Shown here piece by piece: positions 47,201 to 59,200 of a stretch of DNA of 64,000 bases. The DNA is from Leptidea sinapis (taxonomy: Eukaryota; Arthropoda; Insecta; Lepidoptera; Pieridae). Numbering within the stretch: position 1 is the first letter of the stretch; every line of letters starts with the position of its first letter. A model generated the notes under the pieces. The model did not search any database and was not told the origin of the DNA. It was given only the letters and a program-made list of their open reading frames with translations. The position numbers were made by a program, and so were the translations under genes. The stretch covers positions 3,918,501 through 3,982,500 of the forward strand of contig NC_066279.1 in the NCBI RefSeq assembly GCF_905404315.1, written 5' to 3'.

Positions 47201-50200
47201 AAGGCTTATGAAGGACGTGGTCTGAGCAGAAGATTGGGCCTGCTGCGGAGTCTTTTCAGCACCAAGTTGAGTGAAAATCCCTCGATGGAGTCATACCTAC
47301 ACAAAATTAAGGAGATTTCTCACCAACTGGAGGAAATAGAATCACCTCTGGATGATGAATTTGTTGCAGTGATAATGTTGAGTGGACTCACAGAAGACTA
47401 CGACCCGCTCATCATGGCAATTGAGAATTCTAGTTCCAAGTTGACGACCGATACCATCTCCTCTAAACTATTACAAGAGGTACAAAGGCGTGAAGACAAG
47501 AACGAAGGTGGTACAGCCTTAGTCACCACACACACACAGAAACAATTCAAATGTTTTAAGTGCAACGGCAAAGGACACCTTTCTCGGAACTGTCCGGAGA
47601 GAAAGATTGCAACTGCAAGCAACTACAGTAGCAGCCTGGGAACGAGGCATCCACCGAGGAGCTCGCAGAAGAAGGTTCCTGTTAAAAACAAGGCGCTTGT
47701 GACGGCTCTCTCTGTGAATGTGAATAGTAACAAGTGGTACATTGATTCCGGAGCCACTAATCATATGTGTAACAGTGCAAAAGTGATGGTAGGATGTGAT
47801 CCGAAAAAAACAGTGGATGTGTGCATTGCAAACGGTGCAAAGCTATCCACTGCGGGGTTAGGTCAAGTAAAAGTGCAGCTGAAAGACTGTGTAAGGACAA
47901 TAAGTGATACTTATTATGTTCCTAATTTAAGTACTAATTTGTTGTCAGTCAGTGCCATGACCAAAAAAGGTTATATTGTTACTTTTGATAGTACATCATG
48001 TACTATCTATGATAATAACGAGATTTTAGCTACAGGTACCCATGTCAATGGTGTCTATCAGCTAGATACTGTGTCTGATAGCGTTTGTACTGCAGAGGAA
48101 CAGGAGTGCAGTATGATGGCATCAGCTGCGGCAGACTTGAAATCCCAGGAAGTGTGGCACAAGCGGCTCGGTCACCTTAATCTAAGAAGTATGCAACTTT
48201 TGCAAAAAGGTATGGCAATTGGCGTTCATTTTAATACTTCTGATTTTCAGCAATGTGTGTCTTGTGTTGAAGGAAAGCAAAGTAGACTCCCTTTTCCTAA
48301 GAAATCAAGTAGTAGAGCGACAGAAGTGCTGGGTTTAATACATACAGACTTATGTGGTCCCATACAGGTTCCCTCTATAAGTGGTGCTAGGTACATACTT
48401 AGTTTCATCGATGACTACACAAGAAAGCAGTTTGTCTATTTTTTGAAATCAAAAAATGAAACTTTTGCTAATTTCAAAAAATTCAAAGCCCTTGTGGAGA
48501 ATGAAACTGGGAAGAAGTTAAAAGTTCTTAGAAGTGATAGAGGCGGAGAATATATGAGTTCTAAATTTAGGGAATACCTAAAGACCTGCGGGATCAAACA
48601 CCAGAAGACCATCCCCGACTGCCCACAACAAAATGGCGTCGCGGAACGGGCCAATAGGACGGTGATGGAGAAGGTTAGATGCATGCTGCGTGACGCTGGA
48701 CTGGAAAAGAAATTCTGGGCAGAGGCAGTGAACACAGCAGTCTACTTAAAGAACCGCAGTCCTACCAAGGCCGTTCCTGGTGAAACCCCCGAGGAGAAGT
48801 GGACAAACAAGAAGGTAAATCTAAACCATTTAAGAATTTTTGGTTGTGTAGCTTATTCTATGGTAAAGAATAGGAGGAAACTTGATCCTAAAAGCAAACC
48901 ATATATTTTTGTGGGATACAATGAAGAGTCGAAAGGCTACCGACTAATAGATACTGAGAACCACAGAAACTGTGTCAATTCTCGCAATGTTGTGTTCATA
49001 GAAAATAAATTTTGGAACAAAGACATGTCACATGATGATAGTTTCAAGCAACATCCTATTGTTGACATCAACAGTCTGATTTCTAATGAAATTCAGCAAT
49101 CAGAATCATCCACTGTGAGTTCTGATCAATCTGATGACATGAGATTATCACAGAGAGAGGAACAGAGGATCAGCATGATCACACTGTATGATTCTGAGAG
49201 CGATAACACAAGTTCTGAAACGGAGAACTGTTTGGATTATACTTACGTTCCAGGAGATGACACGCTGGCTCAAGCAGAGCAGGAAGACACCTCCTACGAA
49301 GAAGCTGATGGGTCCTGCCTAATTGCTAATTTTGTGGCACTGGCTGATGGTTACCCTGATGATCCGCAGACTGCAACCGAAGCACTGAAGCAGAGTACAT
49401 GGCGTTGTCAGACACATGTAAGGAAGCTTTATTTATTAGAAAATTTTTATTTGAAGTTTTTGGTACCATGGCTAAAATCACGATTTATAATGACAATCAA
49501 TCTGCTATTAAGTTATGTAAAAGTTTTGTATTTCATTCCAGAACAAAGCACATTGATATACGTCATCATTTTATTAAAGAAATTGTTAATAAAGGTGTTG
49601 TTGAAATAAAATACTTGTCAACTGCAAATATGTTAGCAGACATATTAACTAAAGCACTTTGTAAAGAAAAGCATAATTATTTCACAAGTCAGTTGCTAAC
49701 AAGTTCATAGGTTAACTTATAATGTTTGTGTTTTAACTGAACTAAGTTAGAATGTAACTTTGTTAAGTTGTAGTTTATGTTTAGCTTGCGTTTAAGGGCC
49801 AGTGTTGAAGCTATTGCTTAAATGTAAACGCAACCTAAAAGTTTATTTTGTCTGTGCTCAGTGTGACATATGTAATGTCAAATAGACGTCAGCCCTTTAA
49901 CTTCCTGTTCTCTGCTAATGGTCATTGGTAATGTACGTACTTGTCTTGTTTGTTATCGCTCATAGTATTAAAATCAAGTGTAATCTCATCGCAGTGTTTT
50001 TATTCCTATCATTTTTCCTAACAAAGCCTTCATATGTGAGTTTGGATTTTCGACCTAGCAGCCAATATAGATTGCGGACTTTGGTATCTAACTGTTTGCG
50101 TTTGGTCCAGATATGTTTCTGCCACGTAAGTCGTCTATCCAGGTGTATCCCTAGATATTTTGCATCATCCGCCTGCGGCACTGGCTCATTGTAGATGAAA

Positions 50201-53200
50201 ACTGGTGGACATGTTTCTCGCCTAAGTGTATAAGTTACATGTATGGATTTATCCTTGTTTGCTTTAATTCGCCATTTATCAAACCATTCCTGAACTAAAG
50301 AAAGAAGTCTTTGTAGGTTTTCAGATGCTGTCTGCGGTTTCTCATGTACAGATAGGAGCGCTGTGTCGTAGGCATATGTAGCTGTTGTGGTAACTTCATC
50401 AAGGCTTGGTAAGTTTGCTGTGAAAATAAGATAAAGCACTGGTCCCAGAATGCTGCCCTGGGGTACACCTGACTTAATCTCATGCATTGGTGATACGTCG
50501 TCATTGTATTTAACCTCAAAGCATCTTTTTCCCAAGTATGATTTGATGATTTGGAAGAAGCAATGAGGAAAATTTCGCTTGATTTTATTAAGAAAGACTT
50601 TGTCAAAAGCTTGATTGATGTCTAGAAATATGGCAGAGTAGTATTGTTTGTTCTCCAAAGTTCTGTTGATTATTTCAACCAGGCGGTGGACTTGCTCGAA
50701 TCACCTTCTCAAGATGATTTGTCAATCTGGATAATATGATATTTTCGAGTAATTTACCTACTATTGGTAGCAGACTTATAGGCCTATAGGAGGAAAGTTC
50801 TTGTGCCGGTTTTTCAGGTTTTAATATCACAATAATTTGAGATATTTTCCATTGACTTGGAAAACACAAAAGTCTTAAGCATGCGTTGAAAATTAAGACC
50901 AGAAAGACTTTTGCTTTTTGCGGGAGTTTTTTAAAGGTATATTTAGTTCTAACTTGTTTGATATGATGTTTTGATATTTTCCCCAGCTAGTATATTGGCT
51001 GTGTATTTTTGATGGAGCCTCTTGAAGAATAACATTACTAAAAATCTTCAGTAAGACTGGTGTATGGTCAGATGAGAGGTCTGCTATATGCTCTGTTTTC
51101 ATGTTATTGAGTGCAAGGTTTCGTTACAAAGAAGTTCATTAAGTCAGGTTGCCTTGCCCTATCAGTAGGCCAGTATGTGGGTTCGCCGGTAGAAAGATAG
51201 TCGAGATTCAACTCACCCATTGCATAATAAAGTTGCCTTCCTTTAGGGTTAATCAGACGAGATCCCCATTGTGTATGTTTAGCGTTCCAGTCACCTCCAC
51301 AGATGAAGCGGTTGCCTAGAGTATTTAAGAATTCTTTATAATCATTCACTGTTATGGTATGCTTTGGAAGACTGTAAACCGCTGCTTCTGTGATTTCTGA
51401 TACTGTGTCGATGATTTTAATGATAGATGCTTGTAAAATACTTAATAAAGACTAAATTTAAAATGATCATATGTGCTAGTTTTACAAATGTGTTAGTGAG
51501 TTAGTTAAGTGTGTAGTAGTTGCTTTTGGTCAATCCTTATGACAAATATTGATAAACGGCGTCATATTTAAGTATACAACACCATTATATATTTTAATTA
51601 TTATCCGTTAAAACACAGAATAAAAGCAATACGGATTTCATTTTCGAGGTCTTCGTGAGTGTAAATTAAGAATATGACATCTATTTCGAGACTCAAGATG
51701 ACTGATGTACTTTTTCAATAAGAACAACATGGGTATAATTTTCGAAGTTGTAGAGAGTGTCGATTCCGAATATGACATCTTTTTTGATATCCAAGATGGC
51801 GGATGTGAATTTTTCAATAAAAACAATATGGGTATCATTTTCGAGGTTTCCGGGAGTGTCAATTACGAATATGACATCTTCATTTTGAGATCCAAGATGG
51901 CGGATGTGACATTTTCAATGAGATCAACATGTGCGCGTGTCAATTACAAAAATGACATCCATTTCGAGATCCAAGATGGCCGATGTGACTTTTTAAATAA
52001 AATCAATATGGGTATCACTATCAATGCTTTCGGGAGTGTTAATTCCGTATATAACATAATGATACTTATATCTGCCTTATTCGTAACTAGATACGCGCGG
52101 CTTCGCTCCTGTCAAAAATTTAGTTTTAGAAAAAGTGGACAATATTAATAGTCTTAAATATCGGTTGTTACATGTATGAGCACAATTAAAATCGTACTAA
52201 CTTCGCAAAGCGCCGCTTTCATCCAAAAATAAATCATTATAAATAAAATAAAGTTGTTAAGCTAATTTTGTAAAGAAGTTTTTTTGATTTTATCGATAAA
52301 AAATCATAATTAAAAATGTATACCCAAATAAATATTTTCCTTATCAGTACCTTGAATAGAACTTGAATTTAATACTTTTATATTATGGAACTTCGTTTCT
52401 ATCTGGTGAAATAATTATTAAAATCATAATTTGATGCTCATTAAGCGTTGTCGATACGAGAGAAGCACAAACTCAAACTCAACCAAAATGTGTTATTTTT
52501 ATTGACTCAACCTGAACATATACAAACACACATTCATTAATTTAACAATTTAAATGACTGGACCAGATATTTATATTTGATATTTTGTGTTCTATTTACA
52601 GAAGCCGTCTCGGTAATAGAAAATATAAGTAGAGAAACTTTTAAAACTGGAGGAATTCAAAAGATTTGGGGTGGTCCTTTATTTTTTATAGGTAATTTTA
52701 GAATGTAGCTTATTCCTAATAAGAATAAATAATAGATTTTATTTGGTTTATTGGTTTGATATCTTTTTTACCTTAATAATTTTTATACACATTTCACCTG
52801 TGATTTTAGCATCTAAAGTTGAAATTATATTTTAATTATTTCGTCATCGGTTTTCTTGTAAGTTCAATTGTAATTCAAATGATATACTGTTTTCAGCGTT
52901 AACAAATCCAGCAGATATTGAATATGTTTCGAAAAATTGCTTGGAGAAAGATCTATTGGTGATGAAGAGTGTAAGAGGCCCCACTGGTGATGGTGGAATA
53001 TTCGCCCCTGGTATTTGTAACAGTCAATATGAATATATACTTGTATTTTTTTTTACTTAAGAGTACGTATTCGATAATGCAGGCCCGACAGCAATTACTG
53101 ATCAGCAATATAATTTCATAAAATATTAATTTCGTAAAATTTACTAAAAAAATACTCGTGTATATAACAATACCTGTATGAACATCAAGTAAATATTTTA

Positions 53201-56200
53201 GTTAAGTTTTTTTCAAATATTATTAAAAAATGTTAAAGTGTTAACCCTTGTTAAATTAAATGTTGGTTCTCATTTTAGTTTCAACGTGGTCTAGAAAAAG
53301 AAAAACAGTTATACCTGCGTTTGGCCCCAAAATACTCAATAGTTTTATGGATATATTTTCGCGTAGAAGTGCGGAACTTGTTGGTAAACTTCAGGAATTG
53401 AGTGGCACCGGTACTTTCGATATTTGGCCTAACATCAACAATTTCACATTAGCATCAATAGCTGGTAAGAATAACGCCATTATTTTCATATTCAATCCAT
53501 TTCAAATATACTGATCTTCCCTTCAGGGTTCGCACGGCAGATGTGAAGTAGTGACAAATCCAAAATTATAATTAATATATGAAACTAAAAACATTAAAAA
53601 ATTTCAAGAAAATCTATAGATCAGTGGCGTTAAACACGCTTCAATCATTGCCTTATTAAATATTCTTAGTGGAACTAGTTAAGAAAAACATCATATTACT
53701 TATATATTTAAAGTAGGCTTTCTGTTCTTTATATTTCGTAAAAGTTTCACGTCTTTTTTGTTATTATTTAAGTGATGCTTTTGTTTTGTTTCCAAATAAA
53801 TAAATACTTGGTATGATTGGCCTCGTATTAGATTTTTAATGTAAGAGAATAAGCAAGCATACTGGTCACCTGAAATATGTGATCACTGCAGCCTATACTC
53901 TCTAGTAACACCAGAGGAATCACAAGAGCGTTGCGACCTAATAAAATGTGGAATAAAGTAGGTAACGAACACAGGCTCCCCATTTTTTTTTATTTGACGG
54001 ACTGTGCTCAAACCATTCTTGCATTTTTTTAAAGTTCAAATTTTTGATACACCACCAAAATATTAGAAATGTATATTTCATACTTACAATTGTTTTAATA
54101 ACTAAAACAAAAAAGGGATTTACTAGCCAGTACTATGGTGGACCTAGGACACATCGAGGAATTGGGGGTAATTTGTGGTAAATATAACTATTCTTATCTA
54201 AAACCGTTTTTTAACCGAATTCAAAAAGGAGGAGGTTATCAATTCGATCGGTATTTTTCTTTTTTATGTATGTACACCGATTACTCTAATATTTATGATC
54301 TGATTAACGTATTTTTTTTAGCTCGATGCAGAATAGATGCCATTTGGTCCCATAAAAATTATACATAATTTAGAAACAGTTGTTTTCATTTTATGAAAAT
54401 TTTTGTTTACCTCAATGATATTATTTATTTTTTGTGTACGGCTTTTTTAAGAGTTGTCATTCAGGTTGATTATATATAATAATTATTAACTGACACTAAA
54501 AAGAAAAAAATAAAAATAAAATTACGTTTAAAAAAACCAACTTCAAAAACTGAAAAGTATCAAATAACTTAAAATGTAATTTAATACACCATTACCTTTA
54601 ATATTAATAAAATACTATTATTTGTATGTGCTACATATTGATAGCTTTGAAGTCGGTGCCAAGCCAAATGTAATAGTAAGTACCTACACTCTCAACGCGT
54701 AACTTTGAGCGGGACACACACCAGACTACCTTAATAAGTACAGTAAGATGTTTATAATATAAAGTTTTATTTTGTTTATGGCTTGGCACCGTCTTAAAAC
54801 CTATCAAAAGGTAGCACATATAAATAATAGTATTTAATTAATATTAAAGGTAAAGGTGTATTAAATTAAATTTTTAGTTATTTGATACTTTTCAGTATTT
54901 GAGGTCTATTTTTTTAAACGTAGATTTTTTTATTTTTTTCGTTTAAATAACATATTTAACAAAAAATAGCTCATAAATTCTGAGCAAAATCAAAATGATA
55001 TTTGTTTGATGAGATGAGTTTATTTTCTCTAATGAGACAAAGCTTTTATATTAACTTATTATGAATATTATATTACGTGAATGTGAAAAATTTAAAAAAA
55101 ATATTCTCCTGACCAAAGTACAACTACAACAACAACATGTACCTTGGCCACTGACCAAGGTACAATTGATTGACAGTGACCGAGGTACAACAAACAAAAC
55201 TTTTAAATAATTTTAAATAATTTAGGGCTACTTATCTCGTAACTTTATGATATTTTAATCCTAGTAAAGAAAATAACTAAAATAAATAAAACGTTTAAAA
55301 CTCTCAAACTTCAAAGCATATTATAAATACTTACTTATTTCCCCAAAAAACTTTTTAACGACGATAACATCAAACACCGGCGGTAAGTGACTACTTTCAA
55401 ACTGAATAGTCAGTAGTGAAGTACAGAATACACTGGAGAATAGAATTTAACATCGCGGGTATTTTTGAAATCAGCCTTATGGCCTACGTACACATAGTGT
55501 CAAGGTACAACAGGTTCCCAAAACCACATTGTTACGTGGAAGACGAAGATCGAACCGGGAGCCCCGTGGTGAGCGGAGCCCATTGGTTCAACCTTCACCA
55601 AACAATGCTACTTATATATACTTTGACATACCGACAGGCGAATACCAGGCACACTTGAGTGATCCTGTAAAGAGTCAATTCACCCTTAGGGTATGCATAG
55701 GTAGTTAATCTTATGGGTATGTATTGAAAATTCCCATTGATATATGCGCAATGTTGTCAGTATAATTATGTAGATTTCTAAAATGGGAACAAATTTGGTT
55801 TTTGCTGCCCTTAGGAAGTTAGGAAACGATATTGTTATTAATATCTTTGAGATCATAATAATGCAACGCAACCATCTTGAATTTAAAAAATTAACACAAT
55901 TTCGTTTTCTACTACTGCGACCTTAGAAACAAAATGCATTTATTTTGTTGAATGATAATTTCGGTCAGTGGTCATATTCAATTACAAAATGGATGGCAAA
56001 TTCGTTTTCTTCTACTGCGACTTTGGAAACGAAATGCACATTGTAGCCATGATAATTTGGCTCAGTGGCCATCATCAATATCATTATTTATCCCAAATAC
56101 ATTCTCTACTACACTGAACTTGCAAGCGTAATGCTATGAATGAAAAACTTGGAAACGAGATCCATATTTTTACAATGGTAATTTTGCGCGGCAGCTTTAT

Positions 56201-59200
56201 TGGATTTCAAAAATAAATCTAAATATTATGTTCTCTGCTATCCCGAGATACTTGGAAACGATATTCATATTATTGCAATACTTAGGTACTTTTCATATCG
56301 GACATATCGATTACAGAAATGATCTCAAATTTGTCGTCCATCTTCTAAATTCTAATAAAAATGTATCAATATTTTTTATAAAGAAATAGTCAAAGAACAC
56401 ACGGAGTGGATATGAAAATTATGCAGCTGTCTGATTCTTTTACATATATATTTTTTGGTTCTACTATCTCCAATACCGGGGTTTCTGAGCTGGGAATCCA
56501 AAGGCGATGTGCTATAACCAGGTCTGCGGTAGAGAAGCTCAATAAGATCTAGAAGGACAGAAGGATCACCAAAACCATCAAGGTCCGACTGCCTTCCAAT
56601 CTTCCTGTGTTTCCAATCTTCCACTACGGGGCTGAAACCTGGTCCTCTAGATTTCAAGACCGCCGCAAAATTTATGCCTTAGAGATGTGGTGTTGGAAAC
56701 GACTCCTGAAGATCCCTTGGACGGCTTTCCGAACCAACAATCCACCTTAAAGGAACTGAAGATAAAAGAAAGGCTATCGTCTACTGTGCAACTACGAATT
56801 CTGAAGTTCTTTGGTAACATCTCGAGAAATGAAGGACGAGAGGACGCTCACCCACGCGATGGACGAACCTTATCAAAACAGTAACCCAGACACCTGTAGT
56901 GGAGTGCTCCCGCAATGCTGCAAAGCGTCAAAAGTGGAGGAGCATCGTGAGGGAGCCAATGCGACCCATAACTGGGGAGACCAACGGCGACTAATATTGC
57001 GTCATCTTGGCAACCACGACCACTCTGACAAGAATGACCGATTGAGAGGAAGAAGGTTATTTTATATAAGAGGGGTCTAACGTGCAAGAGGCTCACGTGA
57101 TGGGGAGTAGTGATGCAACCACCTATAGACATGCATCGACATCAGGAGTCAAGAGATGCAATGCCGGCCATTAAGGTGAGAGTTTGCTCTATTCTTGAAG
57201 GTTCATTAGTCGTTTTTGTTCGGTAACAGCATCCGGTAGTTGATTCCACAAAGTGGCTGTCCGAAGAAAAATTTCTTGCAAAACGCGTAGAATGCTGATG
57301 ATGACGTCTACAACATGATGAGGGCGGAATTTTGACATAATTTCCTGTTTTGAATTCTTGCTGCTGGTATAACAATGTAATAGAAGATGTAGAAAGAACC
57401 CACACTTTTACGCAACGCCAAAGAATCAAGCTGACCTTAAATCCTGATTTGCGTCGATCATTCGAGCCGATCTTCGTTGTTTCGGTTAAATGGAAGAAGC
57501 TGGTACTGGGGAGCGCCCACGCAGTGAGAACAGTAATTTCATGAATTTGCACCTTATAGTTACAGTTTGTGATTTGTAGTGAAGTACTGTGTCGCCTTAC
57601 TGAGTACATCAAGCTTTTTTGAGGCCAGTTTGACCGTCTTTTCCAAGTGACCACGGAACCGAACGTGGCTAAATATATCGATGCCAAGTATACCGATATG
57701 TTGGCATGGCCGGTGTAAGTAGCATACCCAGTGCTGTCATCTGCATAGCCATGAATACTGCTGTATTGCAGCATATCATTGATAATTACTAGTATTTATG
57801 GGCTTTAAGTCGGAGCAAGCACTGTCGATAACGACCTTGATGCTCCAATCTGCCATAGAGCTAATCCATCTGCACAATCTCTCGACAAGCTATAGGTTAG
57901 TTTTGCTATAAGCATTCTGTGGCGCAACTTTGAGTGATGATATACATTTTTGCTTAGAATATTTAATGAGAAATGTTTATAATAAAGAACCTTGAACTAA
58001 TGAACATAATATCCGCTTTAGCGACAACTAGCAAGTTATAAATTTGCTATTTGTAAAATAAAGTAAATTTACATTATAATCTCATATAAATGAGTGATCA
58101 ATAATTTTACATTGTTGCTTTATTTAATGTACAATGTCGGTGATTTTCTTAAGATTGTACTTATTGATTTTTTCGAATAATTTTAGTCTAAAGGTGCAAT
58201 TGCATATGTTCATACTTAATAACGTGATAATTATTCTATTTCAGAAACATCATTGGGTATAAGGGATCTAGAAGGAATGAATGATGTAGCGGTATCGGAC
58301 TTTCTTAAATCCGTTGAAGAGGTTTTTAAAGTGGCCTCAAACAGAACAGTTTCCGTATGGCTGTGGCCAGATTGGATCTACAAATTATCCTGGCAATATA
58401 GACATTTCACAAAACATAATGACAAAATTATAAATCTTACAAACAATGTTAGCATTTTTATGATTATTTTTATATTTCATTTTTTTGCTTTAAGCTGAGT
58501 TGCTTTTACTCAAAACAGATGATTTTTCGATGATATTACTCGTATAATTTCATCGACTATGAAAACTCTGACCGTTTGTTATCGTCATAATTCACCGTCA
58601 CTGGTACATTTGTATATTTCATCGTACGACTAAGATACACATTGACGTTTCATCTCGCTGAATCTTCAATTAACAACATTATAACAGAAGTAAGGGAAGT
58701 ATTTTCGAAGAGCACTGATACGAATAATGTTTATTTTGTGGTAAATGCGTAAATTTGAGTGTTCTGGGGGTTAAATTGGACAAGGTTCATTTTACACCAT
58801 TCCACGACCTTCTTAAGAGAGGATTGATGAGCAATAAGGAACAACAAGTTTAACATTTTTATTTTTTCGAACGTTATCATTCTCCATGGTGCATACTCGT
58901 AATTGTAAAAGTTAACGTTAACATACCGATGCATTTATTAATTCCTATTTTGAAATGAATGCAGACAAGTCTAGAGAGGTCAAAAATTGTGTATCAATAA
59001 TTCATCTTTCTATTTTTTCTTAAAGTAAACATTAACTATGTATGTGTGATGTGGGCGTTTGGGTATGTACTTATTTAGTCATGTTCTTTATGCGTTGATT
59101 AAAAAACTTAGAAATCTCCACGTCTGAATCTCTCCTCAAAGCTTAACTTATTTCTTAAATAATAAATATATAGAGTAAATTTTTATTGCTTTTAACAACC

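Larger units (their letters stand above)
46626..50023 (+). mobile_element. Copia-type LTR retrotransposon, internally deleted
   Basis: Two 221-bp LTRs (46626-46846 and 49803-50023) are identical on reading. They start TGTTG and end CTAACA, and are flanked by the 5-bp duplication AAGCC (46621-46625 and 50024-50028). The primer-binding site TGGTAGCAGAGC (46847-46858) fits the 3' end of animal initiator tRNA-Met. The order gag, protease, integrase, RNase H is that of Copia/Ty1. The whole reverse transcriptase domain is missing. Being 3.4 kb rather than about 5 kb, it could move only with help from a complete relative. Confidence 0.92.
46250..51425 (-). mobile_element. Jockey-like LINE, minus strand, split by a Copia element
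   Basis: Reading down from 51425: endonuclease KHTITVNDYKEFL, FICGGDWNAKHTQWGS (51300-51253) and RQPDLMNFFV; then RT with SSYRPISLLPIVGKLLENII (50790) and SAIFLDINQAFDKV (motif A, 50640); GVPQGSILGPVLYLIFTANL (50460); YAYDTALLS; and KYLGIHLDRRLTWQKHIW (50130). After the Copia insert it resumes at 46625 and ends with NIPWHVNDKLMYADI (46490) near 46266. YADD has become YAYD, so RT is dead. The 5' part of the endonuclease is missing. Confidence 0.82.

Noticed and set aside
48436..48735. A minus-strand gene inside the Copia element
   Set aside because: It lies wholly opposite the integrase core, which explains the open frame.
55416..55658. A small host gene of 80 codons
   Set aside because: No ATG context, homology or codon pattern supports it, and it lies inside an intron of gene 2 among degenerate repeats.
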